Source: Balanoglossus misakiensis | Taxonomy: Eukaryota; Hemichordata | DNA: 64,000 bases | Direction of reading: 5' to 3' | NCBI GenBank assembly: GCA_040954595.2 | Contig: JBECUI020000025.1 | Span: 310,001 to 374,000, forward strand | Part shown: positions 47,174 to 56,534 of the stretch, one piece after another | Numbering within the stretch: the first letter of the stretch is position 1 | Layout: each line of letters begins with the position of its first letter | The notes under the pieces: generated by a model | What the model saw: the letters and a program-made list of their open reading frames with translations, nothing else | Told to the model about the DNA's origin: nothing | Databases searched by the model: none | Translations under genes and position numbers: made by a program

Positions 47174-50119
47174 ATGCTTTATAAACTCAAAACTTTTTTC
47201 CTGCTTGGATTATTAATTAGTGTTTTTTCTTTCTTTGCTTGCACAAGCAGTGGGACAAAGGCAGAACTTATCAGTAAATATCAGTTGAACTATGGTTCTT
47301 GGCAGGCCATCATTCAGAATAATCAAACAACAATTCCCATTGCAATATCGGATATTCCTGATGATGCAGAAATTATTTACAGTGTAGTTCCCACGAACGA
47401 GGGAACTCCTATTGATGGAATTACTATTAGTGAACAAACCGGTGCCATTACCGTTGCCGGCTCCATACAACCGGGGAACTACGAAATTACAGTTATTGCT
47501 ACTGCAAATTCCCAAGGGTACAGCGGTACAATAGAAGTTTCGCTTACAGTAACTGTACACCCTTCATTAAGCACCTATACCTTCGATTATAGTGAGACTG
47601 TTGCAGTATCTTCTACAACAACAGAACTAACAATAGGAATGAACACGATCCCTGTTGCGGCTGCAGTTACCTATACTATAGCACCGGCTGAAGCAGGTAC
47701 ACCTATTGAGGGCATTAGTATTGATGAACAAACAGGTACGATTACAGTTGATGCCACCGTACAACCAGGGGACTACCCCCTTACTGTTACAGCAAGCCCG
47801 GGGTCTGCAAACTACGGTGATACTACGATCCTGAATTTCACCCTCTCCGTCCTGACTTCATTACACGACTTTACGTTCTCTTACAACAGTGCACTTATAA
47901 CATTATCAGGCATTGTTACCGATTTCGCCATACAATCCAGTACCATTCCTGTCGCGGCTACAGTTGCCTATGCTATAGCACCGACTGAAGCAGGTACACC
48001 TATTGAGGGCATTAGTATTGATGAACAAACAGGTACCATTACCATTGATACCACCGTACAATCAGGGGACTACCCCCTTACTGTTACGGCAACCCCAGGA
48101 TCAGCCGACTACGGACACACGATTGCTACAAACATTTTTGTCAAAATTGATCCGGTTACGAGTAACCTAGAATATAAAACAACTATGAACGTAGCATCAC
48201 AAAGCTACTTTAGCATTGGCGATATAGATAACCCGTTTTTATTGACACTGGCGGGCATAAGCGAAAAAACAGGATTATCGGCAGGACTAACAATACGAAA
48301 TCCTACTACGGGGGACATTCTCTATGACAATAATGCAGATGAAATTATTACTGTCAGTAACGGTGTTGTCGGTATCGGACCTACCATGCAATACGATCCT
48401 GACTGGCTTGCCATATCAGATAATGTCCAAACCGTGGAAATAGCACTATACATTACTAGGGATGACGAGTTATTTGATTCACTATTAATAAATAAAGACC
48501 TGAGCCCTACTACCGACATCTATACATGGCGAGATTTGCAGGCAATGCAGTACGATCTTGCTGCTGATTATATTGTACAAACTGATATTGCCTTCCCCTT
48601 GCCGGGAACATTCGCTTTCTCAGAACAAGGATTTATGCCGATCGGAAATGAAGCTACCCCCTTTACTGGGAGCATTGCGGGTCAGGTACCACAATCTACG
48701 ATTACCGATCTGTACATCAATAGACCAAACACAGCCTATATCGGGCTATTTGGAAAAATAGTAGGAGCTGCGGCTGCAGATTCCTTAATAAGCAATATTC
48801 ATCTGATTAATTCTGACATTACTGGTCATCAATATGTTGGAATACTTGCTGGGGCGGCTGTTTTGACAGATGTTACCGGCGTAGAAACTGCAGGCAGGGT
48901 TCTCGCAACTCGAGTCAATAGTGGTGATACATTTGCTTTTACAGGTGGACTTATTGGATACGGAGAGGATGTTACTATCGAAGCAAGCTCTTCTGCCTCA
49001 GTAGAAAATTCCGGCGATCACTTTGCTGGTGGACTGGTAGGATACCTTATAAATGGAAGCCTCACTGGAACTGCAAGTGGAAATGTTGTTGGTATCGATT
49101 ACGTAGGTGGTCTGGTTGGACAGGCTGCGTCTTCTGTTATAGAAGGAGGTGCAACTGGTACGGTAACCGGTGTCAACCAAGTGGGTGGCAGTATCGGGAG
49201 CCTTGGTACGGGTAGTGCTATCCTGTATGCAACCGGAGTCGTAACGGCAAATGGTAACTATGTGGGCGGTCTTATTGGTTATGCTAGCGTTAATGCAGAC
49301 CTATACGGGTATGCAACAGGAGATGTTACCGGTAACGATTATGTTGGCGGACTCATAGGAACTGTTGGGAACCCAATTGTAGTAAGAGATCTGACTGCAT
49401 CACAGAAGATACTGGGTTATGCCACTGGAAATGTAAATGGAAATGACTATGTTGGTGGATTATTTGGCGGAACGTTTTCCGAACTTAACGATCCCAGCAA
49501 TCCTAATGGATATGTCAGTGAATACATTGGCTACGCAACCGGAAATATAGATGGAAATAGCTATGTCGGTGGACTGATAGGATCCCAAGAGGGGCTTGTT
49601 ACCCGCCTTACCGGATATGCTGCTACAGTAATACAAACAGCTGCCAACCCCGCTACTACAGTGGGGGCAGTTCTGGGACAGTATAAGAGTGGGGATCTGC
49701 GTACCTACTACGATCAGTTGGCAGCAGGAGCCGGCATGACGGGCATTGGGAGTAGTACAACGAACAACTTACCTACTAATAGTTATGCAACCGCAGTAAG
49801 TCAGGAAACCAATCTGGAAATAGATGCTCGCGTAATTCCCGTCCAATACTTAGACGAGGATGGGGACATAAGGACCACATCAGGTGGAACTGAAATTTTT
49901 AACCAAACAGATCCAGCGACACCTCCAGATCCTCCGGTCCCTCATTTTGTTTTCTCTACCGGTGCCGGTACGGATGTGAATAATGACGGTATCTTTGATG
50001 AACTGGGAACATGGGTTTGGCTGCAAGCAGCCACCGCACCAGGAGGACGATGGCCGAATCTTTGGGATACAACAGAAAAAACGTATTTTGGTGACCAACC
50101 AGAACAGAAAAGCAATTAG
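47174..50119 (+). CDS. Large exported lipoprotein with Ig/cadherin-like repeats and GLUG motifs
   Basis: 981 residues. The lipoprotein signal is LKTFFLLGLLISVFSFFAC (Cys ~23). Residues ~35-320 hold three ~95-residue repeats, each with IPVAAxVxYxIAPxEAGTPI and GISIDEQTGTITV (a putative-Ig/cadherin-like pattern); the second and third are near copies. Residues ~425-500 contain TWRDLQAMQYDLAADYIVQTDI, also found as SWRDLQNMQENLEGAYILKN in the 5812 lipoprotein. GLUG-type repeats (YVGGLIG, HFAGGLVGYL) run ~515-860. The C-terminal ...GTWVWLQAATAPGGRWPNLW resembles the WTWNDNNLPTLN end of the other protein. It is a paralogue of the lipoprotein at 5812, with different N-terminal repeats. Probably surface-exposed. 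Confidence 0.8.
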   Translation: MLYKLKTFFLLGLLISVFSFFACTSSGTKAELISKYQLNYGSWQAIIQNNQTTIPIAISDIPDDAEIIYSVVPTNEGTPIDGITISEQTGAITVAGSIQPGNYEITVIATANSQGYSGTIEVSLTVTVHPSLSTYTFDYSETVAVSSTTTELTIGMNTIPVAAAVTYTIAPAEAGTPIEGISIDEQTGTITVDATVQPGDYPLTVTASPGSANYGDTTILNFTLSVLTSLHDFTFSYNSALITLSGIVTDFAIQSSTIPVAATVAYAIAPTEAGTPIEGISIDEQTGTITIDTTVQSGDYPLTVTATPGSADYGHTIATNIFVKIDPVTSNLEYKTTMNVASQSYFSIGDIDNPFLLTLAGISEKTGLSAGLTIRNPTTGDILYDNNADEIITVSNGVVGIGPTMQYDPDWLAISDNVQTVEIALYITRDDELFDSLLINKDLSPTTDIYTWRDLQAMQYDLAADYIVQTDIAFPLPGTFAFSEQGFMPIGNEATPFTGSIAGQVPQSTITDLYINRPNTAYIGLFGKIVGAAAADSLISNIHLINSDITGHQYVGILAGAAVLTDVTGVETAGRVLATRVNSGDTFAFTGGLIGYGEDVTIEASSSASVENSGDHFAGGLVGYLINGSLTGTASGNVVGIDYVGGLVGQAASSVIEGGATGTVTGVNQVGGSIGSLGTGSAILYATGVVTANGNYVGGLIGYASVNADLYGYATGDVTGNDYVGGLIGTVGNPIVVRDLTASQKILGYATGNVNGNDYVGGLFGGTFSELNDPSNPNGYVSEYIGYATGNIDGNSYVGGLIGSQEGLVTRLTGYAATVIQTAANPATTVGAVLGQYKSGDLRTYYDQLAAGAGMTGIGSSTTNNLPTNSYATAVSQETNLEIDARVIPVQYLDEDGDIRTTSGGTEIFNQTDPATPPDPPVPHFVFSTGAGTDVNNDGIFDELGTWVWLQAATAPGGRWPNLWDTTEKTYFGDQPEQKSN

Positions 50120-50381
50120 GAGGTACTCAGCAAAAAACGATTTGAAGGATGTAAGCACTATGAAATGAATACTACAATGTACTGAGAACGGTTGATGTTA
50201 GCCCAGAAAAGCATTTGCCGAGATATTGATGCTTCAACTGGGACGAGTATAGCGTGATACATTTGCTCGTATGAATGCTTGTGTGCTCGGTTACTTTGTT
50301 CTCGATCTCGAAGAGAATACTAAGTTTATGATTGACTTTTGTTTCAGTAATGCTATTACTAAATAATAAGTAGGTCAAACC
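50120..50381. other. 262-bp intergenic stretch, no feature supported
   Basis: It lies between the GLUG lipoprotein and the TonB-dependent-receptor-like gene. I see no clear hairpin terminator, promoter with good spacing, or RNA gene. Confidence 0.5.
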
Positions 50382-52814
50382 GTGCATTTTTTTAGAAAAG
50401 AAATAATAGGAATTATTATATGCTTTTCTTTTCCACTTTCTTTATTTAGTGAGCAAGTTACTGGAAAAGTAGTAATGCAAAACAAAGGGATATCGGACGT
50501 AAATATAGTCATACTAGAGTTAGACGAAATAACTATTAGTGATGAAAATGGGGATTTCTTTTTTGAAGACATTGATGCAGGGGACTATACCTTTAAGCTT
50601 ATCGCTCCGGGTGTAGAAGACATTGACTACTCCGTAACAGTCCCTATAGAAGATCTTCGTTTCGATATTTCAAATATTTCTGCTATTGACGAAGAAGTAG
50701 TAGTTATTACCGCAAAACAAGATGAAAATATTGATTCGAGCCAACGGGTTTTAACAGCAGAAGAAATACAAACCCTTCCTATTCCCAATAACAATCCTTT
50801 TACAATTGCTGTTGCAGACCCCGGGGTTATACCTGAAAAACAAGAGCTAGGAGTTTCAATAGCCGAAACACCGACAAGCTTGAAAACATATATAAGCGAT
50901 GCCGGCTTTTCCGTATTTGGAGCGGATACAAACTGGAACCGGTTTTATTTTAATTACATACAAATACCAACAAACTACCATCCTGCCAATTTTCTTACCT
51001 CAGTTATCAGTAGAGAAGTCGTTGGTAAAATAACAAACTATAAAGGAATCCCACCGGCTGATTTTATACCTATCTTGGGGGGAACAACTGTTATTGAACC
51101 GCGTGCTGATGATACAAATTTTCTCTTGGTAGGAATGAGCCCCGTTGAACCCAGAATACTGCTGAACTACAACGTAAAACGATGGCATGTATTTACATCA
51201 ATTCGTCAATCCATCGCGAATTATACATTGCTTCCCCTGATCAATTATATCAATAGAGAAGTACATAAACTAGATCACGCACCATTGACACATATGTTTT
51301 ACGGAGACTTTGTCTTTTCTCTTGATTACGTTGGAGATAGCAATCGGATAAATGTTACCTCGTTGGTATTCTATGATCTTCTGAGATACGACGGACGATT
51401 GATTAACATAGAGGACTATGTGGCAGCCCATGAACAACCGGTCTATGGCGCATTGGGTTTCTCATGGGATACATTAATACAAAATACGGGACAATTTCGC
51501 CTGACTAGCCACTTTTTCCTCTACGATGCCAAAAAAAAATGGGATAATGCTTATTCTGGACAGTCCTACCAATTCGAGGGCACTATTCGTTCTCATTTCT
51601 ACGATATTACTGCAAATACAACATGGGGCATTGGTACCAATCATGTACTAAAAGGGGGCATGAGCCTTGCATACAACAATCTCCATCTATACCATGACTA
51701 CTTGTTTGAGTACTACACGGAGGGTGCGTATGCAATTAACATGTCCCCGCCAGGTGGCAAACCCTTGCGTTTTTTAGAAGATATTATCCAAAATTACAAT
51801 TACTTTGAACATACGTACCAAAAAGATGATATTATTACTACTAATCATGTAGGATTAACCTGGCTTCTATTGCACGGAACCGCCTCTCCATCGCTTCGCC
51901 ACAACCTCTCATGGAATTTTGTTGAAGACTGGACATTCACTCTGACACTCGGCTGGGGCCCATCAATAATAGAAGGATTAAAATTTCTTGATCGTCGCTT
52001 GACCGAAGAAATTCTTATGCTTGCTGAGGGATACGGTACACTAGAAGATGTCAAACGGGCATCCTATGCAAAACCACCGATGGGATTTACATCTATTATG
52101 GAACTGAGTTGGGATTTGCCTGCTAACAACACCATCGCCATCTCTCCGTATTTCGTTTATTATTACAACCTCTCCGGCTTATTTCCCTCATTTCAGATTC
52201 ATACTAGTTCCAGAGAGAGACCATTAGGATACTTTTTATCTCTCATAGATGGAATTGCAAGTGGTGGCAGTATCGAATGGCGTTGGATTACCGATACAAA
52301 CAGACTCTCTCTTTCGTATACCGCTGCTATGGCCCTCTATCAAACATCAAAGCATGGCTGGATCCCACCTGACAATGACTACCGTCATCAAATTAAGTTC
52401 AGCTATATGCTCCGACATTCTCAATATTTTAATATGGGAATTATAGCAAGTGCATATTTTGATAAACCTTTTACACCGTTTACCAACGTAGTTGGTGGTG
52501 ATTATGAAGGGGATATTAATAAAAAAAGTGGTATCCCCATGTCAGCACGTGCCTACCTGCCTAAGCTCAGCCTTATTATAAACTTGAGCGGAAATTTTTT
52601 TGATAGTAAATACATACAGTTTAACTATCGAGTATCACTTGGGGATCTCTTGGCAGGCATTACCATAACTGATAATAAACTCTCCCCTGCCTTATCTAAT
52701 ACCATCGGGGCTTCTACTGAGATTGCTTCTCACCGAGACTTCACAGTTGGATATTTGCTTACGGAATTCTTACGTGGAGTTGAATTTGCCATAGAAATGA
52801 TTATTAAGTTATAG
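50382..52814 (+). CDS. TonB-dependent-receptor-like outer membrane protein with N-terminal carboxypeptidase-regulatory-like domain
   Basis: 810 residues from a GTG at 50382 (no ATG alternative nearby, weak RBS). A signal peptide (IIGIIICFSFPLSLFS) is followed by a ~75-residue regulatory beta-sandwich (VTGKVVMQNKGISDVNIVI...DENGDFFFEDIDAGDYTFKL). A plug-like region comes next (~100-240: VVVITAKQDENIDSSQRVLT, NRFYFNYIQIPTNYHP), then a long stretch of amphipathic beta-strands, as in a TonB-dependent barrel. The C-terminus (FLRGVEFAIEMIIKL) ends with alternating hydrophobics. ExbB, two ExbD and TonB follow at once, so this is probably the receptor they power. Ligand unknown. Confidence 0.72.
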   Translation: MHFFRKEIIGIIICFSFPLSLFSEQVTGKVVMQNKGISDVNIVILELDEITISDENGDFFFEDIDAGDYTFKLIAPGVEDIDYSVTVPIEDLRFDISNISAIDEEVVVITAKQDENIDSSQRVLTAEEIQTLPIPNNNPFTIAVADPGVIPEKQELGVSIAETPTSLKTYISDAGFSVFGADTNWNRFYFNYIQIPTNYHPANFLTSVISREVVGKITNYKGIPPADFIPILGGTTVIEPRADDTNFLLVGMSPVEPRILLNYNVKRWHVFTSIRQSIANYTLLPLINYINREVHKLDHAPLTHMFYGDFVFSLDYVGDSNRINVTSLVFYDLLRYDGRLINIEDYVAAHEQPVYGALGFSWDTLIQNTGQFRLTSHFFLYDAKKKWDNAYSGQSYQFEGTIRSHFYDITANTTWGIGTNHVLKGGMSLAYNNLHLYHDYLFEYYTEGAYAINMSPPGGKPLRFLEDIIQNYNYFEHTYQKDDIITTNHVGLTWLLLHGTASPSLRHNLSWNFVEDWTFTLTLGWGPSIIEGLKFLDRRLTEEILMLAEGYGTLEDVKRASYAKPPMGFTSIMELSWDLPANNTIAISPYFVYYYNLSGLFPSFQIHTSSRERPLGYFLSLIDGIASGGSIEWRWITDTNRLSLSYTAAMALYQTSKHGWIPPDNDYRHQIKFSYMLRHSQYFNMGIIASAYFDKPFTPFTNVVGGDYEGDINKKSGIPMSARAYLPKLSLIINLSGNFFDSKYIQFNYRVSLGDLLAGITITDNKLSPALSNTIGASTEIASHRDFTVGYLLTEFLRGVEFAIEMIIKL

Positions 52815-52881
52815 ACTTTATAAAATTTAAGCGCTAGAACATTGTCTTATAAGACATATGGCTAGACAAAGGAAATAAAAG

Positions 52882-53448
52882 ATGAATAGTATTATTGAAC
52901 TCTTTACAAGTGGCGGAATTTTCATGATCCCATTGGGCATTCTGTCTTCTTTCAGCATTGCAATCATTGTAGAACGAATATCTACAACCTTTTTCTGGCA
53001 AAGAAATTTGCAGCAATTCATTTTGTATATAAAAACCGGCGGACAAGAAGGAACACTTATGCAGAACTCGAATCTAAGTGAAGATGTTTTTCGCATGCCG
53101 GCTACCGAACAAAAGATTATCATGGAGGAACGCCTACGTATTATCTTTGATTTACGCGGTCGTAACTATGAAATCTTAAATATTATCGGTTCAGTATCAC
53201 CCCTGCTTGGATTTATCGGAACCATTTCTGGTATGATTTCTTCCTTTCAGGCTATTGCACAAGCAGATTCAGTGTCTATTAAACTTGTTGCTGCTGGTAT
53301 CTCTGAGGCACTTATTACAACGGGCTTCGGTCTTATTATTGCTGTTGTTTGTATTATGACCGAATCACTTGGGCGATACCAGTTAACTGCTATTGCTCAT
53401 AAAACCGAAGAAGCAATAGAAGAACAATACGCATTATCAAGGGCATAA
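52882..53448 (+). CDS. exbB: ExbB/TolQ-family proton-channel protein
   Basis: 188 residues. One N-terminal transmembrane helix (GGIFMIPLGILSSFSIAIIVE) and two near the C-terminus: IGSVSPLLGFIGTISGMISSF and SEALITTGFGLIIAVVCIM, the conserved MotA/TolQ/ExbB core. With ExbD it forms the inner-membrane motor that energises TonB. It is first in a tight exbB-exbD-exbD-tonB cluster with 1-bp gaps or ATGA overlaps. Confidence 0.9.
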   Translation: MNSIIELFTSGGIFMIPLGILSSFSIAIIVERISTTFFWQRNLQQFILYIKTGGQEGTLMQNSNLSEDVFRMPATEQKIIMEERLRIIFDLRGRNYEILNIIGSVSPLLGFIGTISGMISSFQAIAQADSVSIKLVAAGISEALITTGFGLIIAVVCIMTESLGRYQLTAIAHKTEEAIEEQYALSRA

Positions 53449-53449
53449 C

Positions 53450-53890
53450 ATGGCGGGCTTAACACAGAAAGTACAAAGGAATAGAGATGTCAACAGTGCT
53501 ATGACCGATATTTCTTTCCTCCTGATTATATTCTTCCTCGTTGCGACCGTATTTGTTAGCGATGAAGGTCTGGGAATGCTTTTACCTGAAGCTGGTACTC
53601 AATCCACTAAAAAAACTATAGACGAAATTCTACAAGTTGGGTTAACATTAGATGGGAAACTGCTACTTAACGGTACAGAAATGACCGAAAATGAGTTTTT
53701 GGAACAAATCCGTATTTCTACGGCTAATACCGCAATTCTCAATGTTGATGTGGGGGTCAAATACGGTACCGTTGTTGACATGATGTCACTGATACGAGAC
53801 GCCGGCATAGGAACATTTACCATCCGAACTCCTGATATGGACGATCTTTTGTTGCCTTTGCGGATGAAAGGAAGTGTAATCCAAGAATGA
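53450..53890 (+). CDS. exbD: ExbD/TolR-family protein 1
   Basis: 146 residues. Short cytoplasmic start, then one transmembrane helix DISFLLIIFFLVATVFV with the conserved proton-carrying Asp at its head (AMTDISFLLI), and a periplasmic domain with LNVDVGVKYGTVVDMMSLIRDAG, the usual ExbD ending. Its stop overlaps the next exbD. Two different ExbD paralogues in series may form a heteromeric complex. Confidence 0.9.
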   Translation: MAGLTQKVQRNRDVNSAMTDISFLLIIFFLVATVFVSDEGLGMLLPEAGTQSTKKTIDEILQVGLTLDGKLLLNGTEMTENEFLEQIRISTANTAILNVDVGVKYGTVVDMMSLIRDAGIGTFTIRTPDMDDLLLPLRMKGSVIQE

Positions 53891-54279
53891 GACTGATTGA
53901 ACAGAAAAAACATGGGCCCCGGCTCATTGTTGCAACGAGTGATATTGCTTTTTTGCTTCTTATTTTTCTTGTTGTTACTGCCAGTCTCAGCTACAATCCG
54001 GAAATCACTCCCCCTGCGACCGAATACGTTGAAACATTAAATCGAGAAGAGGAAACCATCATTATTGAAATAATGGCGGACGAGACCGTTCTGTATAATG
54101 GTTCGGTTGTTACAGCCGATGTTCTCAATACAATTTTTCCAAATATCGGCGCACAAACTGTTGTTGAAATATTTGCCGATCAGAACACTCCCTTTTCGCG
54201 TATATCCAACATTCTTGAGCTGTTGCAAGATAATCAGTTGTACAGAATTTTCTTATTAATGGAGAATGCAAAAGAATGA
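53887..54279 (+). CDS. exbD: ExbD/TolR-family protein 2
   Basis: 130 residues. The transmembrane helix SDIAFLLLIFLVVTASL again begins with the conserved Asp. The periplasmic part has IFADQNTPFSRISNILELLQDN. It overlaps exbD1 upstream and tonB downstream by four bases each (ATGA), so the cluster is translationally coupled. Confidence 0.88.
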   Translation: MRLIEQKKHGPRLIVATSDIAFLLLIFLVVTASLSYNPEITPPATEYVETLNREEETIIIEIMADETVLYNGSVVTADVLNTIFPNIGAQTVVEIFADQNTPFSRISNILELLQDNQLYRIFLLMENAKE

Positions 54280-54883
54280 AGTTTATTCGTTGGGGCGGAT
54301 TTCTTGTTATATCTGGTATTCTTCACTTGCTTGTCTTGTTTTATATTACTGCTCCTCGTCCACAAGAGGAAACAGCGCCCAATTTTGAATTTCAATATAT
54401 TTCTCCTTCACAGCTACTTATTCCTACTGCTCCCCCGCCTCCTCCTCCCCCACCCGAACCTGTACCTGTTCCCGAGCAAATTCCGCAGAGCGAGGCAGTC
54501 GAAATTGTTCAAGAACCTGACCCTCAGCCTCAAATACAAAAAGCAGCGATTCCCATACCTGAAAGCAACCTGCCTATAAAACGGACATTCCTTCCCTTCT
54601 ACTCAGTAGAAGAACGCCCCACCTTCCTCGTTCGGGCAAAACTACAATACCCCCTTATTGAAAAAAACGCGGCAAGGAAGGAACTGTTACTCTTGAAGCC
54701 GATATTGATGAAAAAGGCAGCCTCAAGAATATTAAAGTTATCAAGAGTGCCGGAAAAAGTTTTGACGACGCAGCAATGCTTCTTCTTAAAGAGTCAACCT
54801 ACAAGCCCGGGTATAAGAATGGGACAGCTGTTGCCGTACGTATGCGTTTCACTATCAAATTTCAGTTGGAGACAAATACCTAG
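54276..54883 (+). pseudogene. tonB: TonB, one-base frameshift in an A7 run
   Basis: The start overlaps exbD2. An N-terminal membrane anchor (GGFLVISGILHLLVLFYIT) and a Pro-rich linker (APPPPPPPPEPVPVPEQIPQ) are intact. At the A7 tract 54661-54667 the frame shifts: the original frame continues into an unrelated tail to 54917. The other frame carries the TonB C-terminal domain (GTVTLEADIDEKGSLKNIKV, KSAGKSFDDAAMLLLKEST, YKPGYKNGTAVAVRMRF) to a stop at 54883. One A more would restore it. The upstream cluster is intact, so this may be a sequencing error, slippage-prone phase variation or true loss. Confidence 0.85.
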
Positions 54884-54925
54884 TGCTATTTTCTATAGGA
54901 TATGTTATCCTTTTTAAGGAGAACT

Positions 54926-55342
54926 ATGAAATATAATATAATCCCTTATATATTGGCTTTTTTTCTGCTTTCGAGTTGTACGAGCATTCCGAATATTCCA
55001 CCGGATATGTCTGAATCGGAAATCTTGAAAAACGGTCAAGAAGAGCTCACTTTTTCACGCTGGGAAGCCGCCCTACACTACTACCAAACCTATCTTACGC
55101 GTTACCCTGACGATCCGTCTATGACAATTCAGGTTGAATATGAAATCGCATTTATATACTACACGAGCAATCAATTTGACATTGCAAAAGACCTGTTTAT
55201 GAAAATCATAGACCGATATGAAACGGAGAGACTTCCCATCTGGCCAAGAGTTTTATCCGAAAAACTGCTGAATATTATCCTTGAACAAGAAGAACAACAG
55301 ACGAAGAGTCAATCTGATGTTGCCCAAACGACGACTACATGA
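54926..55342 (+). CDS. Small lipoprotein with TPR-like region (BamD/YbgF-like)
   Basis: 138 residues from ATG 54926, preceded by AAGGAG (an upstream ATG at 54902 lacks a site). Lipobox: ILAFFLLSSCTS, Cys ~18. The body has two TPR-like helix pairs: ILKNGQEELTFSRWEAALHYYQTYLTRYPDD and EYEIAFIYYTSNQFDIAKDLFMKIIDRYE. This is the BamD/YfiO-like pattern but short; BamD is ~240 residues. It ends inside the galK start region, so it is coupled with galK or the TonB cluster. Confidence 0.65.
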   Translation: MKYNIIPYILAFFLLSSCTSIPNIPPDMSESEILKNGQEELTFSRWEAALHYYQTYLTRYPDDPSMTIQVEYEIAFIYYTSNQFDIAKDLFMKIIDRYETERLPIWPRVLSEKLLNIILEQEEQQTKSQSDVAQTTTT

Positions 55343-56534
55343 CATCTACTCCGATCATCCTCAGGTAACCGCACGCTGGGACAAACTCCAGCAAACAGCA
55401 CAAGCTGATCGAAAGAGAGCGCTACGGTATTTCAGCACCCCGGGTCGAATAGAAATTATTGGGAACCATACCGACCATAATCATGGAAGGGTCTTAGCAG
55501 CAAGTATCGACTTAGACATTATTGCCGCTGTCCGAGTTCAGGACACTCAGACAATTACAGTCCATAATACAAGAGGGACAATATCCGTTCCAATAACCCA
55601 TGATATGCCACCTCATGCCTCATTCACCGAGATCCTTATTCGCTCAATTATTGAACAACTGCAGAAAAAGAAAAGTCCCCTTATTGCCTTTGAAGCATGG
55701 AGCGATAGTAATATACCCATCGGACAGGGTCTCAGTTCTTCTGCTGCATTCTGTATGCTGATGATAGAAATTATCTGCGCTCTCTCCGATATATCGCTTA
55801 CTCTTATTGAAAAAGCTCTCATTGCACAAGAGGCCGAACATAGGGCTCAGAAACCTTGTGGACTTATGGATCAGTTGGCATGTGCCCACGGCGGGATAGT
55901 CCATATCGACTTTGAAAAGCCGAGACAAGCAGCTATTCATCCCATTTCCCCCCGAAGCCTCTGCCCAGTAATTGTATATACCGGAGAAGGACATGAGCAA
56001 CTCACCCCGAACTATGCAGAAATTCCTGATGATATGCAAAAAGTCAGTGCATTCTTCTCCCAAGCATTCCTGCGCACTGTCAACGAAAAAGACTTCATAC
56101 AATCCTTGCCGGCACTGCGTCAACAGGTAAGCGATCGAGCAATTATGCGAGCTATGCATTTCTTTGCAGAAAACAATCGTGTAGAAAAATTCGTAACCGC
56201 TCTTGAATCAGCACAGTTGCATACCTGCTATGCACTTATTACCGAGTCGGGTAATTCCTCCTGGAAATTATTGCAGAATATCATTGTGGAAGGTTCGTTG
56301 AATAGAAATATTGCTCTTGCATTAATTCATAGTACGGCTATCGCCGGATTAGTCGCAGCATGTAGGGTACACGGAGGTGGGTTTACCGGCTCCATTCTTG
56401 CATTTCTTCCAGAAGAGCATAACATTGCCCGCTATCGACAACAGATGGAAGCACTATTCGGAATAGGATGTGTAACCCCGGTAACGATAAGAGATACTGG
56501 AAGCGTGGAAATAATTCCAACAAGAGACCCTTAG
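55317..56534 (+). CDS. galK: Galactokinase (GHMP kinase)
   Basis: 405 residues from ATG 55317; another in-frame ATG at 55281 lies inside the preceding gene. It phosphorylates galactose to galactose 1-phosphate (Leloir pathway). Signature GRIEIIGNHTDHNHGRVLAA (residues ~35-54; usual form has GEHTDYN, here GNHTDHN), ATP-binding IPIGQGLSSSAAF (~130-142) and the C-terminal GHMP motif VHGGGFTGSILAFLP. The Asn and His changes in the signature keep the sugar-binding Asp; specificity for galactose versus another sugar is not certain. Confidence 0.85.
   Translation: MLPKRRLHDIYSDHPQVTARWDKLQQTAQADRKRALRYFSTPGRIEIIGNHTDHNHGRVLAASIDLDIIAAVRVQDTQTITVHNTRGTISVPITHDMPPHASFTEILIRSIIEQLQKKKSPLIAFEAWSDSNIPIGQGLSSSAAFCMLMIEIICALSDISLTLIEKALIAQEAEHRAQKPCGLMDQLACAHGGIVHIDFEKPRQAAIHPISPRSLCPVIVYTGEGHEQLTPNYAEIPDDMQKVSAFFSQAFLRTVNEKDFIQSLPALRQQVSDRAIMRAMHFFAENNRVEKFVTALESAQLHTCYALITESGNSSWKLLQNIIVEGSLNRNIALALIHSTAIAGLVAACRVHGGGFTGSILAFLPEEHNIARYRQQMEALFGIGCVTPVTIRDTGSVEIIPTRDP

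Noticed and set aside
54661-54883. Programmed ribosomal frameshift in tonB
   Set aside because: The A7 run lacks a recognisable downstream stimulatory structure or internal Shine-Dalgarno; kept only as a possible slippage or sequencing matter.
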